Of a DNA stretch of 64,000 nucleotides, positions 37,446 to 49,197 are shown piece after piece (position 1 is the stretch's first letter; the number at the start of each line of letters is the position of its first letter). The notes beneath the pieces are model-generated. The model saw only the letters and a program-made list of their open reading frames with translations, was not told the origin of the DNA and did not search any database. The position numbers and the translations under genes were made by a program. The DNA comes from Paludibacterium purpuratum (GTDB lineage Bacteria > Pseudomonadota > Gammaproteobacteria > Burkholderiales > Chromobacteriaceae), in the NCBI RefSeq assembly GCF_004363805.1, contig NZ_SNZP01000013.1, positions 85,241-149,240 of the forward strand, read 5' to 3'.

Positions 37446-38108
37446 ATGGCCTTATTGACTCGTTTCACCGCCGCTCGCCGGCTGTTGCTGGCATGCTGCG
37501 TGCCGCTGTTGGCGGCCTGCGCCAGCCTGCATGCCGAAGACACCATTGGATTAGGCGTTTCCAACGTCAACTACAGCGGCACCGCCTACGATTCGGCGCT
37601 GGCGGTCGACCCTGTCACGGACAAGTCGGGCGGCGGCGAGGCGGCGATGCCTTACGGCGCAGGCGGTTTGATGTGCTGCTACAGCCTGCCGGCCAAGTGG
37701 CGCCCCGGCATCCAGGTCGAAGTCCGTCTGCTCAAGGAGAAGGTCGGCAAAACCTACAAAGAGCGCGCCTACGAACAAGACGTCTGGATCAAACAGACCG
37801 TCGAAGTTCCTCCCTATCAAGGCAGCCCCGGCACGCTGTGGATCGTCATCTATCCCGACGGGCAGGTGGCGGTGCATGCCACCAACTACGAACCGTCCAA
37901 CCCCAACTGGCCCGGCAAGATCAAAGGCTGGCCGGTGCCGTCGGTCGAGTACCGGCGGATGTTGTGGGATCGCAAGATGGATGAGCGGCTGAAAGAGAAG
38001 AGGATTTTTGAGAATGCCATCATTCAGCACCCTCAAGACAAGCAAAAATTCAGCGATGCCGTTCAATCCGTAAATGATGCAATTCAACGTTTAGGTAAAC
38101 GTCCATGA
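37446..38108 (+). CDS. DUF3304-type lipoprotein, probable Tle1 immunity protein
   Basis: The 220-residue product has a lipoprotein signal peptide with lipobox LAAC (Cys25). The mature region resembles the DUF3304 family (VSNVNYSGT, AGGLMCCYSLPAKWRPG, WVIVYPDG-like WIVIYPDGQVAVHATNYEPSNPNWPG). Members often lie next to DUF2235 phospholipase effectors, so a periplasmic lipoprotein immunity role is likely. GTGGAAAA precedes the ATG; an upstream GTG/ATG-type extension lacks sense as a signal peptide. The stop overlaps the effector start by 4 bases (ATGA). Confidence 0.82.
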   Translation: MALLTRFTAARRLLLACCVPLLAACASLHAEDTIGLGVSNVNYSGTAYDSALAVDPVTDKSGGGEAAMPYGAGGLMCCYSLPAKWRPGIQVEVRLLKEKVGKTYKERAYEQDVWIKQTVEVPPYQGSPGTLWIVIYPDGQVAVHATNYEPSNPNWPGKIKGWPVPSVEYRRMLWDRKMDERLKEKRIFENAIIQHPQDKQKFSDAVQSVNDAIQRLGKRP

Positions 38109-40174
38109 CGCAACTATGTGCGCCAGTTTCTTCGGCCCAAAACAATCCTTGCGACAAGGCCACATTTTTTAACGCGTACGAACTCGAGACATTGCTCCAA
38201 CACGATTCCCGCGAATACCCGCCGCCCAAAAACCCGGCCGCCAGTTGCAACTACAACCTATTCTTCGGCTTCTTCTTCGACGGCACCGGCAACAACTACG
38301 ACCAGTGCATGAAAAACCCGGACATGAAGGAAGGGTTTACCAACGTGGCGCGCTTGTACGATGCCTATCCCGGGCGTAGCGTGCCGGGCATTCTCGATGC
38401 CAGCACCGATTGGCAGCACGATGCCGACTTCTATCGCCACTTCTTCCGAGTTTATGTTCCCGGTCTCGGCACCCCGTTTCCGCAAATTCAGGATGAGGGC
38501 GGCCCGCTTGGCCTGGGCACCGGCCGCTACGGCCAGCGGCGCATTCTGTGGGGTTTGGTGCAGGCGATCAATCATCTGCACCGCTACTTTCTCGGCGACG
38601 CGTTCTTGCTGATCGAGCACAAAGAGGTGGTGGCGCTCGACCGCTCCATCGACCTCGACTGGCAGACCTTGACCAAGGCCAGTTGGCAACGCCGCATGAC
38701 GGCGTCTCGGCGCGAAGACCCGCTCCCCGCCGCCTGCAAGGTGCTGCGCGACATGCTGAGCAGGCTGCACGAGCGCATCGCGCCGTTCATGAAGAAAGAC
38801 GGCGTCAAACCGGCCAATGTCACCATGACCATCGTCGACAACATCTACGTCTCCTGCTTCGGTTTTTCGCGCGGGGCCGCCGAGGCGCGGGTGTTCGCCA
38901 ACTGGCTGTTGCTGCTGTGCCGGCTCGACGCCGAGCTGTGCCGGGAAAAGGGCTTCGTCAACCTGGCCGAGCATACGCTCGGCGGTTTCCCGGTCTGCTT
39001 CGACTTTCTCGGCCTGTTCGAATCCGTGGCCTCGATCGGGCTCGCCGCCTCCACGGTGCTGTTCGACGGCCACGGCGCCTGGGCCGACGCCGAACACTCG
39101 CTGCGTATCTCCCCCGCGATCAAGAAGTGCGTGCATATGGTGGCGGCGCACGAAATCCGCCGCTCGTTCCCGCTCGACAGCACCCAGATGGGCGGTGCCG
39201 GCTGCGCCGAGGAAATTCTCTACCCCGGCGCCCACTCGGACATCGGCGGCGGTTATCTGCCGCGTGCGCAAGGCCGTGGCCAAGACCCCATGGGGGCGGA
39301 CATGCTATCGCGCATTCCGCTGGCCGACATGTACCGCAAAGCACGGCTGGCCGGCGTGCCGCTCAAGCCGGAGCTGAATCTGACTCGCACACAGGACCGC
39401 TTCAGCATCGATCCGACGTTGATCGCCGATTTCAACGCCTACCTGAAGCTATTCCAGGCGCCGCCCGAGGATTTCAAGGTATTGCTGCAGACACAGTACT
39501 GGCCTTACCTGGCTTGGCGGCTCGGCATGCTGGACCGGCAAGGCACGACGGCCATGGCGGCGCTGTGGCCCGGGGCCAAGGAGAGCGAACTGAAGGAATT
39601 GAGCGCGGCACACCAGCGTTTCAAGGAACACTTCGACATCTACTGCAAGTGGTACACGTTTCGCGACACCCCGCCGGTACGCTACGCGTGGGAAAAGGCC
39701 GATCCGAACCCGCCGCGTTATGCGGTGCCCTCGTTCGACCCCGCGCACGAGCGGCATTGGCAAGAACTGCTGCCGTTGATGCAAACCTTGGCCAAGGCAC
39801 GCGATGCCCGGGGCATCGCCGACAGCGACTATTATCGACCGGAGGCCAACACCCTATTCGTCAAGTACGTGCACGACTCGTTTGCCGGTTTCCGGCCCTT
39901 CGGCAAGGATGTGGCCGAAGCGAGCAAAACGCTGAAACAACTGGCCAACGTGCAAGAGGGTGAAATCCCTATTTCGGCGGAGGAAGCGGCCTGGGTCAGG
40001 TCGTTCCGCCAAGGCGGCAGGCGGATGGAGGACGACCCGGACGGCTTCGAGCCGACGTGGCTCGGCGCCGGCTATCTGCGTTACCGCAAGGTCTATGCTG
40101 GCGCAGACCACCTGCAGTTGACGCGCCGGGTGCCGGTGGACGAGCGTGGACAACCGGTCACCGACGCAGTCTGA
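38105..40174 (+). CDS. Tle1-type (DUF2235) phospholipase, type VI secretion effector
   Basis: The 689-residue protein is an alpha/beta hydrolase of the DUF2235 family. Motifs are FFFDGTGNN (Asp59), the nucleophile elbow GFSRGAAEAR (Ser255), FDFLGLFESVAS, and YPGAHSDIGGGY (His377, Asp379), which together fit the Tle1 class of antibacterial phospholipase A effectors delivered to the periplasm by type VI secretion. No signal peptide, VgrG, PAAR or secretion core genes are seen in this window, so it is an orphan effector module with its lipoprotein partner directly upstream. Confidence 0.88.
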   Translation: MTQLCAPVSSAQNNPCDKATFFNAYELETLLQHDSREYPPPKNPAASCNYNLFFGFFFDGTGNNYDQCMKNPDMKEGFTNVARLYDAYPGRSVPGILDASTDWQHDADFYRHFFRVYVPGLGTPFPQIQDEGGPLGLGTGRYGQRRILWGLVQAINHLHRYFLGDAFLLIEHKEVVALDRSIDLDWQTLTKASWQRRMTASRREDPLPAACKVLRDMLSRLHERIAPFMKKDGVKPANVTMTIVDNIYVSCFGFSRGAAEARVFANWLLLLCRLDAELCREKGFVNLAEHTLGGFPVCFDFLGLFESVASIGLAASTVLFDGHGAWADAEHSLRISPAIKKCVHMVAAHEIRRSFPLDSTQMGGAGCAEEILYPGAHSDIGGGYLPRAQGRGQDPMGADMLSRIPLADMYRKARLAGVPLKPELNLTRTQDRFSIDPTLIADFNAYLKLFQAPPEDFKVLLQTQYWPYLAWRLGMLDRQGTTAMAALWPGAKESELKELSAAHQRFKEHFDIYCKWYTFRDTPPVRYAWEKADPNPPRYAVPSFDPAHERHWQELLPLMQTLAKARDARGIADSDYYRPEANTLFVKYVHDSFAGFRPFGKDVAEASKTLKQLANVQEGEIPISAEEAAWVRSFRQGGRRMEDDPDGFEPTWLGAGYLRYRKVYAGADHLQLTRRVPVDERGQPVTDAV

Positions 40175-40218
40175 GCGATGCTTGGGGTATGATTTATTCG
40201 AATAAGGTATGCTTAAGG

Positions 40219-40245
40219 CGGCCGGGCTATGCTCCGGCCGTTTGC
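40219..40245 (+). terminator. Possible terminator between tle1 and cytochrome b561 gene
   Basis: CGGCCGG pairs with CCGGCCG around an 8-base loop, followed by TTTGCT. The T run is short, so read-through is likely. Confidence 0.4.
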
Positions 40246-40263
40246 TATTACAAAGGAGGCGAT

Positions 40264-40794
40264 ATGGTTCGTCGTCATTACCATCCTGCCAGCATCGCAC
40301 TGCACTGGCTGGTGTTCTTGCTGTTCGCCGCAGCGCTGTTGTTCATCGAACTGCGCGGCAATGTGCCCAAGGGCGCGCCTTTGCGCGATCTGTTACGCAA
40401 CTGGCACATCGATGCCGGTCTTCTGCTGTTGCTGTTCGCCTTCGTGCGCGTCGGCGCCCGCTTAGGCTTCGGCGGTCCCAAGCCGCTCGGCGCGCGCGCC
40501 CAGGCTGCCGCCGCGAGTGCCTTGCATGGTCTGTTGTACCTGGTGATGTTCCTGCTGCCGATCACCGGCGTGGTGTTCTCGCAAGCCGGCGGCCGCGATG
40601 TCGCGCTGTTCGGCTGGATACTGCCGCATTTGGTCGCGCCCGATCCGGCGCTGCGCGCCTCGGTGCGCGATGTGCACGAGTTGCTGGGCAACGCGGTGTA
40701 TTTCTTGGTCGGCATTCATGTGCTGGCGGCGCTGTGGCACCACGTGATGTTGAAGGACGACACCTTGCGCCGCATGACCTTCAAATTCAAATAG
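40264..40794 (+). CDS. Cytochrome b561
   Basis: The 176-residue inner-membrane diheme b-type cytochrome of the bacterial YodB/CybB family has four hydrophobic segments. Likely heme histidines are HYHPASIALHW, NWHIDAGLL, and VHELLGNAVYFLVGIHVLAALWHH. It probably passes electrons between quinol and another acceptor. AAAGGAGG lies before the ATG, which excludes a long upstream extension of the frame over the tle1 3' end. Confidence 0.9.
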   Translation: MVRRHYHPASIALHWLVFLLFAAALLFIELRGNVPKGAPLRDLLRNWHIDAGLLLLLFAFVRVGARLGFGGPKPLGARAQAAAASALHGLLYLVMFLLPITGVVFSQAGGRDVALFGWILPHLVAPDPALRASVRDVHELLGNAVYFLVGIHVLAALWHHVMLKDDTLRRMTFKFK

Positions 40795-40820
40795 GATGCC
40801 CAGCTAAGGGCCGGTGCCGT

Positions 40821-42518
<1,698 letters not shown>

Positions 42519-45413
42519 GTGGGAGTAGGCACAAAGGGGTGGATGAGCCGCGTTGCGCGGCCTTTGGTGTTGGCGCTTTCCAGTGCGCTGCTGCTGGCGC
42601 GTCCGGCTAGCGCGGTGACGTCCGCGGTGAAGCCGGCGGCCCAGCCTTCCTATGCCTTCTATTACGGTGCCGCGCCGATTCCGGTCGCCGAGCTATCGGC
42701 CTTCGATCATGTGGTGGTCGAGCCGGACAGCGGTTTCGATCCCTCGCAGGTCGATACGCCGCACACCGATTGGCTGGCTTACGCCAGCGTTGGCGAAGTG
42801 ACGCCTCAACGCGATTTCTTCTCCGCTATTCCCAAGGCATGGCTCAAGGGCGACAACAGCGCCTGGGGTTCGCAGGTGGTCGACCAGTCGGCGCCGGGCT
42901 GGCCCGCTTTTTTCGTCGAGCATGTGATCGACCCGCTGTGGCAGCGCGGTTTTCGCGGGTTTTTCTTCGATACGCTCGACTCCTTTCAGTTGATCGCCAA
43001 AACCGATGCCGAGCGGCAACGGCAAATCGCCGGCCTGGTGCGGGTGATCGACGCCGTCAAGACACGCTATCCGCAAGCGCGGCTGGTGTTCAACCGCGGT
43101 TTCGAAATCCTGCCGCAAGTGCATCAGTGGGTGGATGCCGTGGCTTTCGAATCGCTTTATAAGGGGTGGGATCAGGGCAAGCAGCTTTTCACCGAGGTGC
43201 CGCCGTCCGACCGGGACTGGCTGATGGCCCAGGTTCAACCCTTGCGCGACAGCTATAAGCTGCCGGTCATCGCGATCGATTACTGCCCTGACACCGACCG
43301 CCAGTGCGCACTGGAGACCGCCCGGCGCATCAGCGCCCAAGGTTTGATTCCTTATGTCTCCGACCCCGGGCTGCAGCGAGTCGGCATCGGCGAGCCACAG
43401 CCGATACCGACTCGTATCCTGATGCTGCAGGACTCGCCGAATCGCGTCAGCCTGAACGTGTCCGACGGCGTGCGCTACTTGGCCACGCCGCTCAATTATC
43501 TAGGGCTACGGCTCGACTACCTCAACGTCAACCAAGATCCGTTGCCGGAAGGGCCGCTCGCCGACCGTTATGCCGGTGTGGTGCTGTGGCTCAATGACCG
43601 GGTCGACCAACCCGAACAGCTGCGCCAGTGGGTATTACGCCAGATTGCCGCTGGCGTGCGCGTGGTCTTCATCGGCACCTTCGGTATGCCGGTGGCCGGT
43701 CCGTTCGCCCAGGCGCTCGGTTTGCAGCCGGCGGCCGGCGAGGTCGACGGCCCGCTACGGGTGACGCATGCCGATGCGACGCTGATGGGCTATGAAGTGC
43801 CGCCCACGCCCGATCCACGCGATTACACCCCGGTCCGTCTCGGCGCGCAGGGCCGCTCGCTGCTGCGCCTGCAGTCCGGCGATCTGGAATTCGACGCCGC
43901 GGCGCTCATGCCGTGGGGCGGTTACGTGATGCGTCCGTTTGCGGTACTCGCCATGGATGACATGAGCCAGGCGCGCTGGGTGCTGCAACCCTTCGAATTT
44001 TTGCGGCAGGCGCTAAATTTACGCGATATGCCGGTGCCGGACCCGACCACGGAAAACGGGTTGCGGTTGTTTATGTCGCACATCGACGGCGACGGTTTCG
44101 CCTCGAAAGTCGAATTTCAAGATGCCGGGGGCGCAACGTACTCCGGCGAGGCGTTGTACCGGGTGCTGAAACAATATGGCCTACCGGTCACGGCCTCGGT
44201 GATCGAGGGCGAGGTCAGCGACCAAGGGCCGAATGCCGCGATCGCGCCGCGCCTGCGCGAGATCGCGCGGCAGATCTTCGCCTTGCCGAACGTCGAAATG
44301 GCCAGCCATACCTATACCCACCCGTTGCCCTGGATGCAGGTGACCGGCGAAGGGGTCGCGACCAACGATTACGATCGGGCCGAGGGCACTGGCGTGCAAT
44401 CCACCAATGGGCTGGCGATCAATGTGCCGGGCTATCGCTTCAACCTCGAGCGCGAGATCGGCGGTTCGGTCGCCGGCATCAATCGCCTGATGGCGCCAGC
44501 CGGCAAGCAGGTGAAAGTGCTGTTGTGGAGCGGCGACTGCCAAGTGCCGGCCGTGGCGCTCAAGCAGGCCTATCAGGCCGGCGTGCTCAATATGAACGGC
44601 GGCGACACCCTGATTACCCGCAGCAATCCCAGTCTGACCGATGTCGCGCCGCAAGGTGTGATGAAGGACGGTTACTACCAGGTCTTTGCGCCGAATCAGA
44701 ACGAAGAGATCTACACCGCTTTGTGGCAGGGGCCTTATTACGGCTTCCGCCGCGTGCTGGAAACCTTCGAGCTGACCGAGCATCCGCGACGCATCAAGCC
44801 GATCGACGTCTACTACCACATGTTCACCGGTACCAAGGAAGCCTCGTTGACGGCGCTCAATACCGTGCTGCAGTCCGTGACGCGGCAACCGATTCATCCG
44901 GTATTCGTTTCCGATTACGCGCGCAAGGTGCTGGATACCCAACAGACCAGCGTGGCGCGCGACGGCGACTTCTGGGTGATCCGCAATGCCGGCTGGCTGC
45001 GTACCGTGCGCGTGGCGCCGGACTTGGCGCCGGATTTGTCGGACGCGCGCGGTGTTGCCGGCTTTTTGCCAGGGCCGGACGGGGTCTATGTGCACATGAC
45101 CGGCTCGGAAGCGCGTTTTCGGCTGATACCGCTGGGGCGCGCAGCGGCGCAGAACCTACCGTGGCTGGCGAGCGCCAACGGTCGCATCGATGCGTTCCAG
45201 CGCACGCCGGAGCGCCTGTCGTTCGAACTGACGTCGTATGTGGCGCCGCGTTTCACCATCGCCGGCGCCTCGGCCTGCCGGGTGCGGGTCGCCGGCAAGG
45301 TTATCGCCGGCGAGAAGACACCCGAAGGCCGGCTTTTCAGCCTGGGGCCAATCGGCGTGCCGGTATCCGTCAATCAACAGAGCGTGCACGTTGATGTCGA
45401 CTGCCGCGCCTAA
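42519..45413 (+). CDS. pelA: Pel polysaccharide deacetylase/hydrolase PelA
   Basis: PelA is a periplasmic enzyme that partially deacetylates and can cleave the Pel polymer during export. The 964-residue product has a signal peptide and an N-terminal glycoside-hydrolase-like TIM barrel (about 45-310, YGAAPIPVAELSAFDHVVVEP, GFFFDTLDS). A central Rossmann-like part follows, then the deacetylase domain with HIDGD (Asp523, Asp525) and HTYTH (His597, His601). The GTG start has GAGGA upstream; an ATG at 42543, preceded by AAAGGGG, is an equal candidate and gives a cleaner signal peptide. It opens the pel operon. Confidence 0.95.
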   Translation: MGVGTKGWMSRVARPLVLALSSALLLARPASAVTSAVKPAAQPSYAFYYGAAPIPVAELSAFDHVVVEPDSGFDPSQVDTPHTDWLAYASVGEVTPQRDFFSAIPKAWLKGDNSAWGSQVVDQSAPGWPAFFVEHVIDPLWQRGFRGFFFDTLDSFQLIAKTDAERQRQIAGLVRVIDAVKTRYPQARLVFNRGFEILPQVHQWVDAVAFESLYKGWDQGKQLFTEVPPSDRDWLMAQVQPLRDSYKLPVIAIDYCPDTDRQCALETARRISAQGLIPYVSDPGLQRVGIGEPQPIPTRILMLQDSPNRVSLNVSDGVRYLATPLNYLGLRLDYLNVNQDPLPEGPLADRYAGVVLWLNDRVDQPEQLRQWVLRQIAAGVRVVFIGTFGMPVAGPFAQALGLQPAAGEVDGPLRVTHADATLMGYEVPPTPDPRDYTPVRLGAQGRSLLRLQSGDLEFDAAALMPWGGYVMRPFAVLAMDDMSQARWVLQPFEFLRQALNLRDMPVPDPTTENGLRLFMSHIDGDGFASKVEFQDAGGATYSGEALYRVLKQYGLPVTASVIEGEVSDQGPNAAIAPRLREIARQIFALPNVEMASHTYTHPLPWMQVTGEGVATNDYDRAEGTGVQSTNGLAINVPGYRFNLEREIGGSVAGINRLMAPAGKQVKVLLWSGDCQVPAVALKQAYQAGVLNMNGGDTLITRSNPSLTDVAPQGVMKDGYYQVFAPNQNEEIYTALWQGPYYGFRRVLETFELTEHPRRIKPIDVYYHMFTGTKEASLTALNTVLQSVTRQPIHPVFVSDYARKVLDTQQTSVARDGDFWVIRNAGWLRTVRVAPDLAPDLSDARGVAGFLPGPDGVYVHMTGSEARFRLIPLGRAAAQNLPWLASANGRIDAFQRTPERLSFELTSYVAPRFTIAGASACRVRVAGKVIAGEKTPEGRLFSLGPIGVPVSVNQQSVHVDVDCRA

Positions 45414-48400
45414 ACGACTCCGGCTCCTGCCGCTTTATCAACTGATCGGGTTATCGCTGCTGTTGGTGCTGCTGTTGGCGTTGGTGTTTCCGCACGCCTC
45501 GTTGCGCTCGCGGCTGCTCGGCCACACGCAGGCGGATCAGTTGGCGATTGCCTATCTGGAGGCCTGGCAACGGGTCGAGCCGGACAACCCCGACGTCCTG
45601 GCCACGCTGACGCGCGAATATCTGAAAGGGCAGCGGGCGGGCGATGCCCGGCGCTTGATCGTACGGCTGAAATCTTCGCACGACGTGGAAACCCGGCGCG
45701 ATGCGCTGTTGATCGAAATCGGCCTGGCGCAGGCGGCTTTGTTCGCCGAAAACCAGCCGGCCGTCCGCCAAGCCCGCGCAGCCGACCTGGCGCAACTGCT
45801 TGACCAAGCACTGCCGCTACCATGGCACAACGATCAACTGACGGCACTGGCCGACACCGCTCGCTTGAGCGGCCAACCCGACCTGGCCGACAGCTTCTAC
45901 ACCCGCTTGGCACAGAGCGAACCGGCGCGCGCCGCCATCTGGTGGCGCAAGAGCTGCGCGCTGCGCCTGTCGCGCCAACAGTACGCGCGGGCAGCTGATG
46001 CCTGCCTGGCCGCCCAGGCGCATGGCGCGACGCGGGATGAGCGGCGCACGGATTTCATCGCCGCGCTACGCGCATTGCAAATGGGCAATCTGCTGCCGCA
46101 GGCGCTGCAGCTCGCCGGACAACGTGGCGGTTCCCTGCTGGGCGATGCGACCACTTTGCGTTTTCTGGCCAATCTGGCGCTCGCCGGTGGCCGTCCGGAT
46201 CTGGCGCAGGATTATGTGCGCCGGCTGCTGGCTGTGGATCGCGCTACACCGCCTGTCGTCGCGTCCCAACCGGCGCGCATGATGCCGGCGGCTTGGGTGC
46301 GGCCGGCCGGCAGCGTGGTGCTGTCCGATTGGCAGCCGCCGCACGCAGCGGGCTCAAAGGTGATCGAAGTCGACCCCGCGCTATATATGCCGTCGGCTGG
46401 GGCTCGGCCGCATAAGATGGCGCTCATCCTTGCGCAGCCTGCCGGGACGGCGCAAGCCTTGGATCAGAACGGTGCCGATCTGGATCTGGCTTATCGGGTC
46501 TTCATGGCCAACGGCAACTTGGCCGAGGCCCAGAAAATAGCCCGCCAAGCGCTTGATGCCCATCTCGACGCGGCGCTCTGGCGCCCGCGTCTGGCACAAA
46601 CCTCGCTGTGGAACAACGACCCGGCCACCGCGCTGGCCCAATTCCTGTTGCTTGCCGAGCACAGTCAGGACGAAAAGCTTTGGCAACAGATCGAAACGTT
46701 GGCCAACGGTCTGAACGACACCGCGGCGCAATTGCAGGTTTATCGGCACCGCTTGGGGCAGCGTCCGGACGATCTGGCGCTGATCGACCAGATCGTGGCG
46801 GCTTATGAGATGACCGGCGCGCCCGAGACCGCGCTGGCCTTTCTGCGCGAACGTAGCGCCGGCCCGAACCGCATTGCCATCCTGTCGCGCCTGGCGGCAT
46901 TGGCGCTCCGAGCCGGTCACGATCAACTGGCGATCGATACCTGGCTGACGCTCGACCGTATCGACGGCCCGAAGCCGGCCTATGCGCTGCCGCTGGCACA
47001 ACGGGCGTACCTGCAGGGCCGCTTCGCCGACGCCATGGCGCTGCTCCGCGCAGCGGCACCGGCCGCCACGCCGGCCGATGACGATTATTGGCGTGCGTAT
47101 TTCCGGCTGGCGACGCTGACGCAGGACAGCGCGGCGGTGGTGCTGGCCAGCCAGCAATTGCAGGCTGGCGGCAATCTGGACGAATCGACCGGCGTGCGCT
47201 GGCTGGATGAACTTGACGACCGCCCCGCGGACGCGGCGCGCACCGCCTGGCGCCTGTACCGCCAGTCCGGCTCGCCGCTCTTGCTCGCGCGTGCGATCTC
47301 GGCGTATGTGCGCCTGGGCGAGTTGGATCGCATCCCGCCGCTGCTCGCGCAACTGGATGAACATGCCCTCGCACAGGCCAGCGCCAATGCCGACTTCCTG
47401 ATGGCGCGCGCCGAATATGCACGGCTTGCCGGCGACCCGAAGCGGTCGTTGAACGATCTGGCACGCGCCAGCCGATTTGCGCCGGGCCGCACCGACGTGA
47501 TCGCGGCGCGCCTGTGGAACCTGACGGCCTTGGGGCAGGAAAAAGCGTTGCGCACCTTGTTGGCACGCTATGCCCGGCAGGCGGAGAACGATCCCGGTCT
47601 GATCAGCATCTACGCCGACGCCTGGCTCGCGCTGGGGGAACCGCATCGCGCTTTGCATTATTTCGATCTGGCGGTGGTGGACCGGACGCGCGATCCGCTG
47701 TGGCAGCTTGCTTATGCCGAGGCGCTGGAATTGGCGCAACGTCCGGGCGCCGCTTGGATGCTGCGTCGCCATGTCTGGCGCGATCTGCTGCCGCCCAAGC
47801 TCGCCGCCGCCAAGCGCCAGGAAAGCCGTGATGCCTTGTTGGCCAACCTCTCGGGCCTGAGCAATAGTTTTGCCGATGGCGACCGCAGCTTAGCGCTGCT
47901 GCACCAGGCGCTCGCGCGGCCGGAGACGGAAGATAGCGCGCTGCCGCCGGCGATCGCCGCCGCCGCCGTGGCCTGGGCGCAATCGCACGACGCCACGGCG
48001 TTGGAGCGTGCTTGGCTTGCCAAACGCTATGTCAATTGGCTGGCGCAGCCGGCGCAGGCCCAATTGTCGTTGGCGTTGGCCGAGCAAGATACGACAACGT
48101 TGGAGCGCCTGTTGGCAGAGAAGCGCGGACAACTGCCGATCGACAGCCGCATCGAGGCCTTGGCGCAGACCGGGCGCTTGGCCGAGGCACAAAGCGAAGC
48201 ATTCGACGGCGTCGAGCACCAGCCGGACAACGACGATCTGCAGGCGGTGCTGCGCGAGCAACTGCTGAATGACGCCCAAACCGTGACGCCGTCGTGGCGC
48301 AGTGTGCGGCAAAGCGGACTGAAATACGATCAATTCGGCTTGAGCGCCGGTTTGCGCCTGGATGCAAGGCAGGCATTGCAATTGTCCTTCAGCCAGCGCA

Positions 48401-49188
48401 ACCAGCGCAGCGACGCCACCCGACTGCCGGGTGCGCCTGGGCAGGACCGTACCGCGGCGCTCAGCTATCGTTTCGGCGACGACAGCGCCAATCGGACGCT
48501 GACCGTGGCATCGCGCCAGGGCTGGCGCGCCGTCACGCCAGTGCGCGTGGATGGCGTGTTGCAGCCGCGCGGCGCGTGGAATTTCAACTATGCGCTCGGC
48601 AGCGAACAACCGGCCGACGAGACCAGCCAGTTGCTGCTGGGCGGCATGAAAAACCTGGCGAGCCTGGGGGTCGGTTGGCGGCAGGGCCGATGGTTCGCCA
48701 ATAGCCGCGTCGAGGCCGACCGTTTTTACATGCAGGATCGCTCCTTTCTCGGCGAAGGTTATCTGGCGGCCCTGGATGCCGGTTACAAGTTTCGCCTGGG
48801 TTATCCGGATTACACGCTGCATCTGGTCGCGACGCATGGTCAGTACAGTGCTTACGGCACGCCGTCGGAACAAGTGCAGCAGTTGGTGCCGCAAGGTACG
48901 GTCGGACTTGCCGCCACCATCATGCCGCAGACCTTTTCCCAAGGCGGCCTGTTGCTCAGTTTCGGTACGGATCTGCCGGATGGCTACCGCCATGCCTTCC
49001 TCCCCTATCTGGAGGCCGGCCCGATGTACGACACCCATGCGCATTGGGGCGGGGTAGTGAATGTCGGCCTGGTCGGCTCGGTCCTCGGCCGCGACCGCCT
49101 GTCGATCTATTACCAGCACCAGGACATGTCGGCACAGGGATCTTCTCCAGTGACCGAGGTCGGGGTGCGCTATAGCTGGTTTTATTAG
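45394..49188 (+). CDS. pelB: Pel outer-membrane porin/TPR protein PelB
   Basis: PelB is the export pore of the Pel system. The 1264-residue product has one N-terminal membrane segment (about 14-32), a very long Ala/Leu-rich helical region of TPR-like repeats (about 40-950), and a C-terminal beta-barrel (about 970-1264) ending VGVRYSWFY with a terminal aromatic residue. Its length is close to that of Pseudomonas PelB (about 1190). The ATG lies 20 bases inside the pelA 3' end; the Shine-Dalgarno sequence is weak, so translation is probably coupled. Confidence 0.93.
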   Translation: MSTAAPKRLRLLPLYQLIGLSLLLVLLLALVFPHASLRSRLLGHTQADQLAIAYLEAWQRVEPDNPDVLATLTREYLKGQRAGDARRLIVRLKSSHDVETRRDALLIEIGLAQAALFAENQPAVRQARAADLAQLLDQALPLPWHNDQLTALADTARLSGQPDLADSFYTRLAQSEPARAAIWWRKSCALRLSRQQYARAADACLAAQAHGATRDERRTDFIAALRALQMGNLLPQALQLAGQRGGSLLGDATTLRFLANLALAGGRPDLAQDYVRRLLAVDRATPPVVASQPARMMPAAWVRPAGSVVLSDWQPPHAAGSKVIEVDPALYMPSAGARPHKMALILAQPAGTAQALDQNGADLDLAYRVFMANGNLAEAQKIARQALDAHLDAALWRPRLAQTSLWNNDPATALAQFLLLAEHSQDEKLWQQIETLANGLNDTAAQLQVYRHRLGQRPDDLALIDQIVAAYEMTGAPETALAFLRERSAGPNRIAILSRLAALALRAGHDQLAIDTWLTLDRIDGPKPAYALPLAQRAYLQGRFADAMALLRAAAPAATPADDDYWRAYFRLATLTQDSAAVVLASQQLQAGGNLDESTGVRWLDELDDRPADAARTAWRLYRQSGSPLLLARAISAYVRLGELDRIPPLLAQLDEHALAQASANADFLMARAEYARLAGDPKRSLNDLARASRFAPGRTDVIAARLWNLTALGQEKALRTLLARYARQAENDPGLISIYADAWLALGEPHRALHYFDLAVVDRTRDPLWQLAYAEALELAQRPGAAWMLRRHVWRDLLPPKLAAAKRQESRDALLANLSGLSNSFADGDRSLALLHQALARPETEDSALPPAIAAAAVAWAQSHDATALERAWLAKRYVNWLAQPAQAQLSLALAEQDTTTLERLLAEKRGQLPIDSRIEALAQTGRLAEAQSEAFDGVEHQPDNDDLQAVLREQLLNDAQTVTPSWRSVRQSGLKYDQFGLSAGLRLDARQALQLSFSQRNQRSDATRLPGAPGQDRTAALSYRFGDDSANRTLTVASRQGWRAVTPVRVDGVLQPRGAWNFNYALGSEQPADETSQLLLGGMKNLASLGVGWRQGRWFANSRVEADRFYMQDRSFLGEGYLAALDAGYKFRLGYPDYTLHLVATHGQYSAYGTPSEQVQQLVPQGTVGLAATIMPQTFSQGGLLLSFGTDLPDGYRHAFLPYLEAGPMYDTHAHWGGVVNVGLVGSVLGRDRLSIYYQHQDMSAQGSSPVTEVGVRYSWFY

Positions 49189-49197
49189 GAGTCAATC

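Noticed and set aside
37244..40174. Wider type VI secretion cluster around the Tle1 gene
   Set aside because: The neighbours are fumarase and cytochrome b561; no Hcp, VgrG, PAAR or Tss gene is present here.
46381..47772. Minus-strand open frame of 463 codons opposite pelB
   Set aside because: It has the Gln/Arg/His-rich composition typical of shadows of Ala/Leu-rich genes and no ribosome site.
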